64,000 nt of DNA from an uncultured Streptococcus sp. GTDB lineage: Bacteria; Bacillota; Bacilli; Lactobacillales; Streptococcaceae. The stretch is taken from the NCBI GenBank assembly GCA_902461025.1, contig CABPWC010000001.1:1-64000 (forward strand), written 5' to 3'. Positions 1-12,136 of the stretch are shown here, one piece after another. The translations under genes were made by a program, and so were the position numbers. The notes under the pieces are model-generated. The model had not been told where the DNA came from and made no database searches. It saw only the letters and a program-made list of their open reading frames with translations. Each line of letters begins with the position of its first letter. Within the stretch, counting starts at the first letter, position 1.

Positions 1-493
1 ATAATTTTGCAACAGGGAAAAAAGAAGTTCGAGTAGTCATCAATAATTCTTTCATCGTTTGCTCAGCAAACCAAATCGACTCTTGACCTGAAAACTCTGG
101 CAAATCTGTTACTAGACCATTTTTTACATGATGCACGCGAGCAACTGAGAAACCAGCAAAAACGTCTGCTCTTACTGCGCTTATTAACGTTTCCAAGTAA
201 TCATTGGTAATAAAATCATCGCTATCAATAAAAGTTATCCATGCTCCTGTTGAGCGCTCAATTCCTAAATTTCTAGCGTTTGAAACACCCCTATTTTCAA
301 TATGGAATACTCTAATATTCTCATTTTTAGAAGCAAGCTGATCACACAAGTATCCACTAGTATCTGTTGAACCATCATTTATAAGTAGCAATTCAAAATT
401 GGTATAAGTTTGCTTTAAAATCGACTCTACACAGCGTTCCAAATAAGGCTCCACATTATAGACTGGAACAATAATACTAATTTTTTCTTGCAT
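1..493 (-). CDS. Family 2 glycosyltransferase, 3' end outside window
   Basis: Read from the ATG at 493 on the minus strand, the protein opens with the GT-A start typical of GT2 enzymes (KISIIVPVYNVEPYLERCV), then NDGSTDTSG and a metal-binding FIDSDDF motif near residue 95. It therefore transfers a sugar from a nucleotide sugar, probably onto a surface glycan or teichoic acid precursor at the inner membrane face; the acceptor is unknown. About 164 residues are visible and the C-terminal part is missing because the gene runs off the left edge. It overlaps the end of the LicD gene by 17 nt, so the two are co-transcribed and probably act on the same polymer. Confidence 0.88.
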   Translation of the reverse strand, partial: MQEKISIIVPVYNVEPYLERCVESILKQTYTNFELLLINDGSTDTSGYLCDQLASKNENIRVFHIENRGVSNARNLGIERSTGAWITFIDSDDFITNDYLETLISAVRADVFAGFSVARVHHVKNGLVTDLPEFSGQESIWFAEQTMKELLMTTRTSFFPVAKL

Positions 494-1322
494 TGTATTC
501 TCCCATATATTCTCTATAACTCTTATCCATATCTGCTATGACGGCATCGTGGTGAGGGACTTGCTTATCAGCTGGAGGCGGCGTCATGTAATCACCAAAA
601 GCTGTGCTAAGATAGGCATCATAACCAACAGGAATAGGCATTTCTGTTCCTTCAAATGGCAAGAAAATATTGTCTTCAAAGGCTTGGATTGGATATTTGT
701 TTTTCATGTAGCCAGGCCCTGAACATAATTCAGTAATGCCATCACTTTCATCTGGTCCATACTTGGTCATTTCTTTCTCAGCCTTTTTCCAGATATGGTA
801 GCGAAGCGACTTTGGTGTCAATCCTAACAAAATAGTACTACCCCACTTCATGAGGGCTCCATGCTTTTCTGGGATGGTTTGTGCACAAAATAGGGAATAA
901 ATCAAAGCCCAGCGAACTTGTTTTTTCCGCTCTGCTGGATTTTTAGGATAGTAATCCAAGGGAAGAACGTCCAAAGCCAGTCCATGAGGAAGCTCTAAAT
1001 CCTGCTGATAGGGTTTAATACAAGTTGTTTCCTTATCTCGAATGGTGATAAAGAGGTTACGGTCCACATAGTCTTTGTGACTCTTTGACAAGAAATAACG
1101 CTCATCGGCATATTGAGGCCATAATTCTGCTAGTTTTTCATAGTCCTTTCGCGGCATAAAGAAGTCCAAATCATCATCCCAAGGGATAAATCCTTTATTT
1201 CGTAAGGCTCCGATAGCTCCTCCCCCACATAAATAGCAGAGCAAGTCGTGTTCTTTACAAAAGGCGACAAAATATTCAGCCATTTCTAAGCTACGGGCTT
1301 GAATTGCCTTTAAATCACTCAT
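477..1322 (-). CDS. LicD family phosphotransferase
   Basis: A 281-residue protein with the LicD signature near residues 33-60: a glycine-rich GGGAIGALRNKG stretch followed by IPWDDDLDFFMPRKDYE, the acidic nucleotidyltransferase-like core. LicD proteins add phosphocholine or related groups to glycans; in mitis-group streptococci they decorate teichoic acid. No signal peptide or membrane segment is seen, so it acts in the cytoplasm. The ATG at 1322 has a good GAAGAGGATGAGA ribosome site. Downstream it overlaps a GT2 gene, and upstream lies an LCP protein that attaches glycopolymers to the wall, which suggests a cell-surface polymer job. The exact substrate is not readable from sequence. Confidence 0.85.
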   Translation of the reverse strand: MSDLKAIQARSLEMAEYFVAFCKEHDLLCYLCGGGAIGALRNKGFIPWDDDLDFFMPRKDYEKLAELWPQYADERYFLSKSHKDYVDRNLFITIRDKETTCIKPYQQDLELPHGLALDVLPLDYYPKNPAERKKQVRWALIYSLFCAQTIPEKHGALMKWGSTILLGLTPKSLRYHIWKKAEKEMTKYGPDESDGITELCSGPGYMKNKYPIQAFEDNIFLPFEGTEMPIPVGYDAYLSTAFGDYMTPPPADKQVPHHDAVIADMDKSYREYMGEYNARKN

Positions 1323-1369
1323 CTCATTCTCATCCTCTTCTATAGAATTACATCATTTCATTATACCAT

Positions 1370-1380
1370 AAAAATGACCA
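1370..1380 (-). promoter_or_regulatory. Extended -10 promoter for licD-like gene
   Basis: On the minus strand TATGGTATAAT carries a TG-N-TATAAT extended -10 box (TATAAT 1375-1370) about 47 nt before the LicD start. No clear -35 is present. It lies just beyond the hairpin that ends the aromatic operon, so the LicD-GT2 pair probably has its own transcript. Confidence 0.55.
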
Positions 1381-1401
1381 AATAATCCATCAGACCATGT
1401 G

Positions 1402-1454
1402 AAAAATCAAAGTCTGAGACATCCGTTTTGTTAGATGTTTCAAGCTTTGATTTT
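1402..1454 (-). terminator. Terminator after the aro/LCP operon
   Basis: Two arms pair over about 20 nt with a few mismatches (1402-1423 with 1434-1454), centred on CAAAG/CTTTG and GACATC/GATGTT, and the minus-strand 3' side is U-rich. It lies 12 nt after the LCP stop codon and separates that operon from the LicD gene. Confidence 0.75.
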
Positions 1455-1465
1455 AATTTATTTTT

Positions 1466-2785
1466 TTATCTGAATCCCATTTGAGCCAGTTTATTCTGGT
1501 AAGCTTTTTGATCCACTCGGAGTGCTTGGCCTCCATAGACATCATAGTCATCTACCCAGTCTCCAAGTTCCGGTACTGTAAGTCTCTCAATACCGTTCTG
1601 ACCTCCTTCAAGTACGGATAATCCGTTGGTCAATAAGAAGGTATAAGGAAGGTTTGTAGATGTCATGGCGAATACTTTACCAAGTGCTTCTGAACCTGTG
1701 AATAGTTTTGTAGGATCCTTAATCTGCTGCAAGATAGCTGTCATGACTTGTTGCTGTCTACGAGTACGGCCATAGTCCCCTTCATCATCATCACGGAAAC
1801 GTGCATAGTTGAGAAGAGTAGAACCATTCATTTGTTGCGTTCCGGCTTTAATAGTTTGTGTTGGTGATTCTGTTTCTGTCGCATGCAAGTCATCACCAAC
1901 TGTCGCTTCCGTAACCGGAACACCATTTAAAGTTGAAAACTGAGCATCAATGGTCACTCCATCAGGGAAAAGCGTGTCAATAGCAGTCGCAAAAGCTTGG
2001 AAATCTACAAGGGCATAGTATTTGATATCTAAGTCAAAATTATCTTTAAGGACCTTACGCACCATTTCAGCCCCTTGTTTTCCTTCTTGTTCACCCAATT
2101 CGTAAGCCAAATTCAACTTGTGGTCAACTTGTTTCTGACCATTGATGACTTGGCTATAGCCATCAATGTAAACTAGATTATCACGCATAAAGCTTACAAG
2201 TTTAAGCTTTTTATCTTTGCCACTTACATTAAGAACCATAATAGAATCGGTCCGTGTTTCTGCACTATTCTGACCAATACGGCCATCTGTTCCTAAAATA
2301 AGAATATTGACACCATCTCTTGTATCCTGTCCATTAAAGACTTCAACTTGAGCGGCTTTGGCATCTTTTGATCCATTTGAACTATTAGGATTGGCTGATT
2401 GAAAACCTTTCAGGAACATAAAAATCATTCCCAATGCTGCGCAAAGCAACAGCATTCCTAGCCAAGCAAGTATCCGTTTAAATCGAAAAACTCTTTTTTT
2501 CTTTGGTTTCTTCTCCTTAGGAATCTTAGCTTTTGGTTGAGGCAGACTAGTACGTCGACTAGCACGGCTGTGATTCGTATAACTCGGAAGACCTGTGTTC
2601 AATTCAGTGTATTCTTGATTTTCTACTTCTTCTTGGACAACGGAGCGCACTTCTTGTTGACCATCCAGCTTAGCTTGTAAAAAAGCAAACTCTCGCTTTT
2701 CTTTATCATTTAGATAGTGGATGTTTTTTAATAGATAGTCGTAACGTAGTCTTTCATGGTGTGTCAAAGGATTCTCTCTAGTCAT
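1466..2785 (-). CDS. LytR-CpsA-Psr (LCP) family glycopolymer transferase
   Basis: 439 residues: a cytoplasmic, lysine/arginine-rich N-terminus of about 100 residues, one membrane helix at about 105-126, then an extracellular LCP domain from about 160. LCP landmarks include ILGTDGR near 162, an ETRTDSIMV stretch with the conserved Arg/Asp, and RFRDDDEGDYGRTRRQQQV near 330. LCP enzymes move lipid-linked glycopolymers such as teichoic acid or capsule onto peptidoglycan. It overlaps pheA by 4 nt, so it is the last gene of the aromatic operon, as in pneumococcus where it has been called Psr. The unusually long charged cytoplasmic tail could be a regulatory site. Confidence 0.9.
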   Translation of the reverse strand: MTRENPLTHHERLRYDYLLKNIHYLNDKEKREFAFLQAKLDGQQEVRSVVQEEVENQEYTELNTGLPSYTNHSRASRRTSLPQPKAKIPKEKKPKKKRVFRFKRILAWLGMLLLCAALGMIFMFLKGFQSANPNSSNGSKDAKAAQVEVFNGQDTRDGVNILILGTDGRIGQNSAETRTDSIMVLNVSGKDKKLKLVSFMRDNLVYIDGYSQVINGQKQVDHKLNLAYELGEQEGKQGAEMVRKVLKDNFDLDIKYYALVDFQAFATAIDTLFPDGVTIDAQFSTLNGVPVTEATVGDDLHATETESPTQTIKAGTQQMNGSTLLNYARFRDDDEGDYGRTRRQQQVMTAILQQIKDPTKLFTGSEALGKVFAMTSTNLPYTFLLTNGLSVLEGGQNGIERLTVPELGDWVDDYDVYGGQALRVDQKAYQNKLAQMGFR

Positions 2786-3626
2786 TCCTTCTCCTTTCCT
2801 TTATCCTGTATGGTATAGATAGGATAAGCACCTAGTACTTTATACTGGATTCCAATCGTTTCTAATTCTTTTTGAGCAAAGTGGACCAATTCTTTATCAG
2901 TATAGTCCACATCAATGATAAAAAAGTACTCACCTAGTGCTGTTTTTAGCGGGCGACTCTCAATCTTAGTTAGGTCAATCCCACGCCAAGCAAAGGTAGA
3001 AAGCGCCTTATATAAGGCTCCCGGTAGATTGTCTGGCAAGGTCAATGCTAGACTCATTTTCTTAGCATTTGCATTCAAGGGCATTTGCGGTGCCTTGGGA
3101 CCTAACACCCAAAAGCGAGTGAAATTGGCTTCCATCTCTTGAATATCTTGAGCAATTAATTCCAAACCATATTCTCCAGCCGAACTCTTGGGGGCAATGG
3201 CCGCAAAAGGCTGATCTGGATGCTCGGAAACATAGCGCGCAGCGTAGGCTGTACTAGCAGTGACTTCTAGTTGAGCCTCTGGATAATGCTCATCGATAAA
3301 TTTCTTTCCTTGAGCCAAGGCTTGTGGGTGAGAAAAGATTTTCTCAATTTTAACTTGCCCTGGCACCGCCATCAACTGTTGATGAATTGGCTGCACAATC
3401 TCCGCCACAGCTTGAATTCGAGCTTGGTGAAAAAGATAGTCTAAGGTCTCATGAACACTACCTTCAATGGAATTTTCAACTGGCACTACTGAATAGTCTA
3501 CTAAGCCCTGTTCGAAAGCCTTGATAACGTCTGTAATATTTGAAAAAGGCTCTAGTTCCTCATGAGGAAAAGCCGTTTGCACCACATGGTGCGAAAAAGA
3601 TCCTTTGGGACCTAGATAGGCAATTT

Positions 3627-3630
<4 letters not shown>
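2782..3630 (-). CDS. pheA: Prephenate dehydratase
   Basis: Converts prephenate to phenylpyruvate for phenylalanine synthesis. The 282-residue protein starts MKIAYLGPKGSFSH, the standard opening of the dehydratase domain, and keeps the VPVENSIEGSV motif near residue 50. A C-terminal ACT domain (about 190-275) carries the ESRP phenylalanine-binding motif, so feedback inhibition by Phe is expected. There is no chorismate mutase domain; this is the monofunctional Gram-positive form. It overlaps aroK upstream and the LCP gene downstream by 4 nt each. Confidence 0.95.
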
Positions 3631-5807
<2,177 letters not shown>

Positions 5808-5818
5808 AATTGTCCTCC

Positions 5819-6922
5819 TTATTTAATAACGACTGTGTAGTCAGTATTTTCTGTAATGACTTGCTCAGCACGTTTAAAATCCTGAGCATTCTTAAAGGAA
5901 ATTTGCAGAATCCCGTGAACATCCTCACGGTTTTCCTCATTGATATGGATATTGACCAAAGAAGTTCCACGTAGCAATTCCAAGATGCGTAAAATCACAT
6001 CTTCTTCATCGGGAACATCTACATAAAGGTCAAATGAGCTATCTACTCCTCCGCGTTTATGGATTTCCATAGCTTGACGTTGCTCACGCGCTTGATTGAA
6101 AAAATTCCAGATTTGGTTTTCATCACCCTTACTGATAGCTTGAACAATTTCATCCAAACGGCTCTTGAAATCCTCGATGCGTTCAACAATGGTCTCTCGA
6201 TTGGATAAGAGGATAGAAGTCCACATACCTGGCTCGCTTTCAGCAATCCGAGTCATATCACGAAAACCACCTGCTGCAAAGCGTCGCGCCATTTCATGCT
6301 CTTCAGCATAGTTGGCAGTTTGTTCCATCAGGCCTGATGCTAAGATATGCGGAAAATGGCTAATCTGAGAAGTCACTCGGTCATGCTCTTCAGCATCGAT
6401 TTCGATGAAACGAGCATGGAGTCCTGAAAGTAGGTCTTTCATTTCTTCAAGCGTATCCGGAGTCGTCAGACTAGATGGCGTGAAGATATAGTAGGCGTTC
6501 TCAAAAAGATTCACATCTGCTGAGGCTGCTCCTGTCTTGTGACTTCCTGCCATAGGATGCCCACCAATAAATCGAACAGGCTTACCAGCAAAATTCTCCT
6601 CCGCTGCATTTACAATAGCTGACTTGGTCGAACCAGCATCAGAAATAAGGACGCCTTCTTTCAAGTCCAAGTTGGCTAACTCCTTGATAAAGGCAAGAGT
6701 CTGTTGGATAGGAAGAGTCAAAATAATAATATCTGCTAGTGGAGCAAAACTGGCAAAATCATCTGTCGCACGGTCAATCATTCCCCGCTCCAAGGCGATA
6801 TCTCTAGACGCCTGACTACGATTGTATCCTAAAACTTCATAATCAGGATGATCCCGCTTGATTCCGAGTGCCATCGAAGCACCAATCAAACCCAATCCTG
6901 CGATATAGATGGTTTTCGCCAT
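5819..6922 (-). CDS. tyrA: Prephenate dehydrogenase
   Basis: Oxidatively decarboxylates prephenate to 4-hydroxyphenylpyruvate for tyrosine. The Rossmann dinucleotide motif [12 protein letters not shown] is at residues 10-21, [12 protein letters not shown] near 120 is the family active-site stretch, and [12 protein letters not shown] near 185 holds the catalytic histidine region. A C-terminal ACT-like domain (about 297-367) suggests tyrosine feedback. 367 residues is normal for Firmicutes. It follows aroC by 9 nt. Confidence 0.95.
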   Translation of the reverse strand: MAKTIYIAGLGLIGASMALGIKRDHPDYEVLGYNRSQASRDIALERGMIDRATDDFASFAPLADIIILTLPIQQTLAFIKELANLDLKEGVLISDAGSTKSAIVNAAEENFAGKPVRFIGGHPMAGSHKTGAASADVNLFENAYYIFTPSSLTTPDTLEEMKDLLSGLHARFIEIDAEEHDRVTSQISHFPHILASGLMEQTANYAEEHEMARRFAAGGFRDMTRIAESEPGMWTSILLSNRETIVERIEDFKSRLDEIVQAISKGDENQIWNFFNQAREQRQAMEIHKRGGVDSSFDLYVDVPDEEDVILRILELLRGTSLVNIHINEENREDVHGILQISFKNAQDFKRAEQVITENTDYTVVIK

Positions 6923-6931
6923 AAGAACTCC

Positions 6932-8098
6932 TTAATAATGTTTTGTATACTCCCGATGGTTAGCAACAGCTTCTTTCAATTCTTCTAGATTATCTGATGA
7001 GAATTTCTCTAAAATTTCCTGGGCTACGACAGTTGCTACTACCGCTTCCATGACGACACCTGCTGCTGGAAGAGCAGTCGGATCACTTCTCTCCACCGTT
7101 GCTTTATAAGGCTCGTGTGTTTCGATATCCACACTCATCAAGGGCTTATAGAGGGTAGGGATTGGTTTCATGACCCCACGGACAACAATGGGCTGACCAT
7201 TGGTCATTCCACCTTCAAAACCACCGAGATTATTGGTCCGACGTGTATAACCATCTTCTTTAGACCAGATAATTTCATCCATAACTTGGCTACCCTTGAG
7301 ATAACCCGCTTTAAAACCAAGTCCAAACTCCACACCCTTAAAGGCATTGATAGAAACAACTGCCTGAGCTAGTCTTGCATCTAGTTTACGATCCCATTGG
7401 ACATAAGAACCAAGACCAACCGGAACACCGCCAACAACTGTTTCTACAACTCCACCGATAGTATCTCCATCACGTTTAATCTGATCAATATAGTCCTTAA
7501 TCTCCTGCTCACGTTCTTGGTTTACGATAGAAACTTCTGACTGGGCAGCCAGTTTTTTAATCTCTGCGACTGTTAAGTTTTCTGGAACATCAATTTCCTT
7601 GCCACCAAAAACAACAACATGGTTGGCAATTTCGATATCAAGCTCATTCAATAAACGCTTGGCAACAGCTCCAACTGCCACTCGCATGGTCGTTTCACGG
7701 GCAGATGAACGTTCCAGGGAATTTCGCAAATCATCAAAGCGGTATTTGATACCTCCTACCAAGTCAGCGTGACCTGGGCGAGGATGTGTGATTTTTCGTT
7801 TACTTTTAAGTTTATCCTCAATATCCTCAGCAGACATGATATCTAGCCATTTTTGATGGTCTTTGTTAATGACATCCATGGTAATGGGAGCCCCTGTCGT
7901 CTTCCCGTGGCGAACACCAGAAGTAAAGACAACTTGGTCACTTTCAATCTTCATACGACCACCACGTCCGTATCCACCCTGGCGACGTTTGAGATCCTCA
8001 TTAATATCTTCTGCAGTTAAAGGAAGACCTGCTGGAATTCCTTCAATAATTGCTGTCAGACGAGGACCATGTGATTCTCCTGCTGTTAAATATCTCAT
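6932..8098 (-). CDS. aroC: Chorismate synthase
   Basis: Makes chorismate from EPSP using reduced flavin. The three family signatures are visible: [18 protein letters not shown] near residue 7, [15 protein letters not shown] near 130, and the C-terminal [13 protein letters not shown] near 338. 388 residues is typical of the Firmicute form. The gene lies between aroB (9 nt upstream) and tyrA in the operon. Confidence 0.97.
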   Translation of the reverse strand: MRYLTAGESHGPRLTAIIEGIPAGLPLTAEDINEDLKRRQGGYGRGGRMKIESDQVVFTSGVRHGKTTGAPITMDVINKDHQKWLDIMSAEDIEDKLKSKRKITHPRPGHADLVGGIKYRFDDLRNSLERSSARETTMRVAVGAVAKRLLNELDIEIANHVVVFGGKEIDVPENLTVAEIKKLAAQSEVSIVNQEREQEIKDYIDQIKRDGDTIGGVVETVVGGVPVGLGSYVQWDRKLDARLAQAVVSINAFKGVEFGLGFKAGYLKGSQVMDEIIWSKEDGYTRRTNNLGGFEGGMTNGQPIVVRGVMKPIPTLYKPLMSVDIETHEPYKATVERSDPTALPAAGVVMEAVVATVVAQEILEKFSSDNLEELKEAVANHREYTKHY

Positions 8099-8107
8099 AC
8101 ATTCTCC

Positions 8108-9175
8108 TTATTTTACTAAGTAATCTTTCATTTCTTCGAGAGAAACTGGGTGAATCCTTGCTGAACCAAGTTCTGGTACCAAGACTAATTTCATAGTGTT
8201 GCCACGCGCTTTTTTATCATGAGTCAAAGCCTGATAAAGCTTGTCAAGGTCCCAGTTTTCGTACTCGACTGGCAACCCAAACTTCAGACACATTTCTCGG
8301 ATTGACTGTGTGATTCCTACTGGCATGAGTCCTTTTTGTTCTGCTACTTTAGAGACCTGAACCATCCCCATAGCTACTGCCTCACCGTGCATGACACGCC
8401 CGTAACCTGCAGTTGCCTCAATAGCATGACCAATTGTGTGACCAAAGTTGAGATAGAGACGAATGCCATTGTCCAACTCATCTTCAACTACCATCTTACG
8501 CTTCACCTGACAAGAATGCTCAATCAAACTCTCTGAATGTTCCAAAATACTTTCCACAGAACCATCCATTTCAGATAATAGGTTCCAGAGCTCTGGATCT
8601 TCGATGAGGCCATACTTGATGACTTCACCCATTCCTTCAATCAATTCTCTCTTACCTAAAGTCTCAAGAACTGTTGGGTCAATCAAAACACCATCCGGCT
8701 GAGCAAAAGTCCCCACCATATTCTTGGCAAAAGGGGTGTTCACTCCAGTTTTTCCACCGATTGAAGAATCAACCTGGGCAGTTAAACTAGTTGGAATCTG
8801 AACAAAATGAATCCCTCGCATATAGGTAGAGGCTACAAAGCCAGCTAAGTCTCCAACCACACCACCACCGAGTGCAAGGATGCCATCACTACGAGTTAAA
8901 CCTTGCTTCACTAAAAATTCATAAGCCTTTTGAACCGTGGTTAGATTTTTTCGCTCTTCACCCTCTAGAAAGTCAAAAACGGCCACTTGAAAACCAGCAT
9001 CCTCCAAGCTCAATTTAACTTTTTCTGCATAGAGTGAAGCTACATGGTTATCGGTAATGATAACGACTTTTTGCGGTTGCCAAAGTTCTCGCAACCATTT
9101 TCCTGCTTGAGACAAGCATCCTTTTTCAATCTGAATATCATAAGGATGATGTGGAAGGTCTATTCTGATTTTCAT
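8108..9175 (-). CDS. aroB: 3-dehydroquinate synthase
   Basis: Cyclises DAHP to dehydroquinate, the second shikimate step. An NAD-binding [14 protein letters not shown] motif is near residue 103, and zinc-ligand regions GEVIKYGLI (near 183) and [11 protein letters not shown] (near 244) plus HGEAVAMGM (near 262) are all present. 355 residues, full length. It follows aroE by 18 nt and precedes aroC by 9 nt. Confidence 0.97.
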   Translation of the reverse strand: MKIRIDLPHHPYDIQIEKGCLSQAGKWLRELWQPQKVVIITDNHVASLYAEKVKLSLEDAGFQVAVFDFLEGEERKNLTTVQKAYEFLVKQGLTRSDGILALGGGVVGDLAGFVASTYMRGIHFVQIPTSLTAQVDSSIGGKTGVNTPFAKNMVGTFAQPDGVLIDPTVLETLGKRELIEGMGEVIKYGLIEDPELWNLLSEMDGSVESILEHSESLIEHSCQVKRKMVVEDELDNGIRLYLNFGHTIGHAIEATAGYGRVMHGEAVAMGMVQVSKVAEQKGLMPVGITQSIREMCLKFGLPVEYENWDLDKLYQALTHDKKARGNTMKLVLVPELGSARIHPVSLEEMKDYLVK

Positions 9176-9193
9176 AGCAGGTCTCCTTTTTCT

Positions 9194-10048
9194 TTATTGA
9201 TACTTTTGTTTTAATAAGTCCCAAATTTGATCTGTTGGCATTTCCTTGCCTGTCCATAACTGAAAAGCTTCCGCAGCTTGGTAGAGCAACATGCCAAGGC
9301 CATTGATAGATTGATTTCCCTGCTTTCTTGACCATTTCAAAAATGGGGTTTCAAAAGGTTGATAAATCACATCTGCTACTAAGAGCTTCTCTGGTAAAAC
9401 GATACTTGTCGGGATTGGCTGAGAGGTTCCATCCATACCTACACTCGTAGCATTTACTAAGAGGTCGGATTGAGTGATACTGTCTTGAAGGTCTTGAACA
9501 TCCTCTAAGGCAACTAAATCTACTCTAAATCCAGTCGCATTTTCTAGTTTTTCTAAGTAAGGTTTTGTTTTTTCTATGGATGACGAACGAACAAAGACAG
9601 AAATCTGACTTACTCCATCCAAGATTGCCTGTGCCAAAATTGCCTTGGCTGCACCGCCTGCTCCTAACAAAACCAGTTTTTTCCTTGATATTTTAAAAGA
9701 AGGCAAGCTCTTAAAGAATCCCTTGCCATCTGTGTTATATCCAATTAGTGTTCCTTCTCGATTCACAACTGTATTAACTGCACCAATTAAACAAGCCTCT
9801 TCGCTCAACTGGTCCAGATAAGGAATCACTTGTTCCTTGTAAGGCATGGAAAGATTGATTCCATACATCTGGTAGCGACGAATATTGGCAACTGTTTCTG
9901 CTAGTTCAGCTGCATCTACTTCCCAAGCAAGATAAACACCATTGGTATTGGTTGCTTCAAAAGCGCTATTGTGAATAAAGGGAGAAATGGAGTGTTTGAT
10001 AGGATTTGCGACTACAGCTGCTAAACGTGTGTAGCCATCAATCTTCAT
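9194..10048 (-). CDS. aroE: Shikimate dehydrogenase
   Basis: Reduces 3-dehydroshikimate to shikimate with NADPH. Substrate-binding residues appear in [13 protein letters not shown] (near 15), the catalytic Lys in [10 protein letters not shown] (near 64), and the Rossmann motif [11 protein letters not shown] near 127. 284 residues, normal length. It overlaps aroD by 11 nt, so the two are translationally coupled. Confidence 0.96.
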   Translation of the reverse strand: MKIDGYTRLAAVVANPIKHSISPFIHNSAFEATNTNGVYLAWEVDAAELAETVANIRRYQMYGINLSMPYKEQVIPYLDQLSEEACLIGAVNTVVNREGTLIGYNTDGKGFFKSLPSFKISRKKLVLLGAGGAAKAILAQAILDGVSQISVFVRSSSIEKTKPYLEKLENATGFRVDLVALEDVQDLQDSITQSDLLVNATSVGMDGTSQPIPTSIVLPEKLLVADVIYQPFETPFLKWSRKQGNQSINGLGMLLYQAAEAFQLWTGKEMPTDQIWDLLKQKYQ

Positions 10049-10715
10049 TTAGAAGCTCCCTAATTTTTTTCATGCTAGATAGTGAAATTTGTCCTGGAGC
10101 ACTAGCTTCATCTAGACTTGCAAAAGACCAGCTAGATCCTGTCACATCTGAAGTAATACGAGAGACCTTGCCCACTTTTCCCATAGAAATCGTTACATAT
10201 TCTTGTTCAGGATTCAGTGTTTTAAAGCCACGTGTAAAGTTCATCAGATCCAACACATCTTGTTCTGTATTAGCCATAACAGCTATTTTCACAACTTTAG
10301 GATTTAAACTTGTTAACTCAGACAAGATTTCCATTAGATTTTCAGGTGTCTCTTGGAAGTTATGGTAGCTCAAGACGAGATTTGGAAAGTCCAACATCTG
10401 ATCAAAAACATCCTTGTAGCTAAAATACTCAAAATCAATATAATCTGGTTGATAAAGCTGTGCCACTTCCTTGATAATCTGAACATACTCTTCTGAAGAG
10501 AGCTCAATTTGACCACCCTCGGCACGAGTACGTAAAGTGAAAACAAGCTCACGACCTGCAAATTTTTCAAAAATAGCTGGCGCTACCTGCAAGATAGCTT
10601 CCTTGGGTAAGAAGTCTGCTCTCCACTCAATGATATCTGCATCATGATACCGCATAACATCAATAGCCTGAGCCTCTTCTATACTTCTTGGCATGACAGA
10701 AACAATTAATTTCAT
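10038..10715 (-). CDS. aroD: Type I 3-dehydroquinate dehydratase
   Basis: Forms dehydroshikimate through a lysine Schiff base. The 225-residue protein has the type I layout: EWRADFL near 31, the catalytic His in LSYHNF near 118, the Schiff-base Lys in VVKIAVMA near 145, and [12 protein letters not shown] near 176. It starts within the last codons of the upstream methyltransferase (4-nt overlap) and overlaps aroE. Confidence 0.95.
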   Translation of the reverse strand: MKLIVSVMPRSIEEAQAIDVMRYHDADIIEWRADFLPKEAILQVAPAIFEKFAGRELVFTLRTRAEGGQIELSSEEYVQIIKEVAQLYQPDYIDFEYFSYKDVFDQMLDFPNLVLSYHNFQETPENLMEILSELTSLNPKVVKIAVMANTEQDVLDLMNFTRGFKTLNPEQEYVTISMGKVGKVSRITSDVTGSSWSFASLDEASAPGQISLSSMKKIRELLNED

Positions 10716-11875
10716 TTACTAACCTTCATGGTAATCACTTTGAGGTAATTACTACTTTCATCTTTTTCATTGTAGACAAAGTCTGCTGGAAGTCCATATT
10801 TATGAAGAACCTGATACTTTCTACCTGCAAATCCTTTGTCGATTTGTTCTGTAAATTTTTGACGGGAAACATTAGCCGCATTGGTACTAGCAATAATGAT
10901 TCCACCTGGGTTTAAAATCTCTAGGCTTTGGGAAATCAACTTATGATAATCCTTAGCTACAGAGAATGTTTGTTTTTTATTTCGGGCAAAGCTAGGCGGA
11001 TCCAGAACAATCACGTCATAGCTTAAACCTTTTCTTTTAGCATATTTAAAATATTCAAAGACATCCATGACAAGCAGTCGATGATTGTCTAGACTCAAAC
11101 CATTGGCATGAAAATGAGCTTCTGATAGTTCTCTTGAACGTTTGGCTAGGTCTACAGAGGTTGTTTCACTAGCTCCCCCCATAGCTGCAGCAACTGAGAA
11201 GGCCGCTGTATAAGAAAACATATTGAGTAAGGATTTCCCCATTGCTAAACCATCAACTAAGCTCCCACGAACTTCATGCTGATCCAAGAAAATCCCTGTC
11301 ATAAGACCATCATTCATAAAGACTTGGTACAAGACTCCATTCTCGAGAACAGTGAAATATTCAGCTGCTTCTTGACCATAGATATGGGCAGACTCATAGT
11401 CTAGACCTTTAAAGCGAATCTTTTCATAGGCACCTAAGACTTCCGGGAATACCTGAGAGAAGGCTGCAATAATCTCTTGGCGAATTCCATAGATATAGGA
11501 GTTGTACCAAGAGAAAACAACATAATCTCCATAGAGATCCAGCGTCATTCCACCAAAACCATCACCTTCTTGATTAAACAAACGAAAGGCAGTTGTCAAC
11601 TCATTTTGATAGTAGGAAGAGCGTTTTTGTTTGGCTTGCTTAAACAAACTTTCAAAGAAGGTTTGTTTAAAAGGAATGTTCTGGTTGGTTACAAACCAAC
11701 CAATTCCCTTATTTTGACGAGATAAATAAGCCTTTCCTAAAAATTCTTTGCTTTGGCTGAAAAGTTCAACTTCCTGATCAGTTTCAGATAAGTCTGGAAA
11801 ATCAACTTCTTCCAAAAGAACCTGACCTTTGCGGAGCTTTTTTTCGACACGCCGACTGACGAATACTTTATTCAT
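10712..11875 (-). CDS. Class I SAM-dependent rRNA methyltransferase (RlmI/YwbD-like)
   Basis: 387 residues: an N-terminal PUA-like RNA-binding domain (about 1-75), a central domain, and a Rossmann methyltransferase with a [17 protein letters not shown] motif near 222 and the catalytic-type VLDPPSFAR motif near 297. RlmI-type enzymes methylate a cytosine C5 in 23S rRNA; the exact site here is inference. It is the first gene of the aromatic operon and overlaps aroD by 4 nt. No Shine-Dalgarno precedes the ATG, and the promoter places the transcript start at or next to the start codon. Confidence 0.88.
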   Translation of the reverse strand: MNKVFVSRRVEKKLRKGQVLLEEVDFPDLSETDQEVELFSQSKEFLGKAYLSRQNKGIGWFVTNQNIPFKQTFFESLFKQAKQKRSSYYQNELTTAFRLFNQEGDGFGGMTLDLYGDYVVFSWYNSYIYGIRQEIIAAFSQVFPEVLGAYEKIRFKGLDYESAHIYGQEAAEYFTVLENGVLYQVFMNDGLMTGIFLDQHEVRGSLVDGLAMGKSLLNMFSYTAAFSVAAAMGGASETTSVDLAKRSRELSEAHFHANGLSLDNHRLLVMDVFEYFKYAKRKGLSYDVIVLDPPSFARNKKQTFSVAKDYHKLISQSLEILNPGGIIIASTNAANVSRQKFTEQIDKGFAGRKYQVLHKYGLPADFVYNEKDESSNYLKVITMKVSK

Positions 11876-11882
11876 AGATACA

Positions 11883-11911
11883 ATTATATCAAATTTGTTG
11901 AAAATTCACAA
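11883..11911 (-). promoter_or_regulatory. Promoter of the aromatic operon, giving a leaderless mRNA
   Basis: Minus strand TTGTGA (11911-11906), 17-nt spacer, TATAAT (11888-11883). The expected +1 is about 11876, one base before the ATG at 11875. No ribosome-binding sequence lies between the -10 box and the ATG, which agrees with a leaderless start. Confidence 0.75.
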
Positions 11912-12017
11912 AGTAGAAAGTGATTTCTCCATTGATGTCATAGGAACTATCCAAACTTTTCGTTTCTGCTTGATTGATTTCTAAATGAGAATGGTCATTT
12001 GTGTTGAGAAATTTCAT
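11889..12017 (-). CDS. Possible 42-residue small protein or gene remnant
   Basis: The 261-nt gap between the methyltransferase and the amylase holds a minus-strand frame of 42 codons (MKFLNTNDHSHLEINQ... to ...YFVNFQQI). Its end overlaps the aro promoter. The composition is protein-like, but there is no good ribosome site and the frame stays open a little upstream, so it may be the tail of a decayed gene. Confidence 0.25.
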   Translation of the reverse strand: MKFLNTNDHSHLEINQAETKSLDSSYDINGEITFYFVNFQQI

Positions 12018-12028
12018 TCTATTACCGT

Positions 12029-12063
12029 AAAAATAGACATTCACATCCTGAGGTCTATTTTTT
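12029..12063. terminator. Bidirectional terminator-like hairpin
   Basis: AAAAATAGAC (12029-12038) pairs perfectly with GTCTATTTTT (12053-12062) around a 14-nt loop, with U-runs on both strands. It insulates the amylase promoter from the divergent aromatic operon. Confidence 0.65.
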
Positions 12064-12065
12064 CA

Positions 12066-12104
12066 GCGCAAACGTTTGCGCATTTGCTTGCTTTGTGGTA
12101 AAAT
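12066..12104 (+). promoter_or_regulatory. Amylase promoter with LacI-family operator over the -35
   Basis: A perfect 16-bp palindrome GCGCAAACGTTTGCGC (12066-12081) matches the CcpA cre/MalR operator class. The promoter is TTGCGC (12076-12081), 17 nt, TAAAAT (12099-12104) with a TGN extension. The operator covers the -35, which predicts repression: maltose control by MalR or catabolite repression by CcpA. Which regulator binds is inference. Confidence 0.75.
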
Positions 12105-12136
12105 GATTCTCAAATTGTTAAGTATGAGGACTATCT

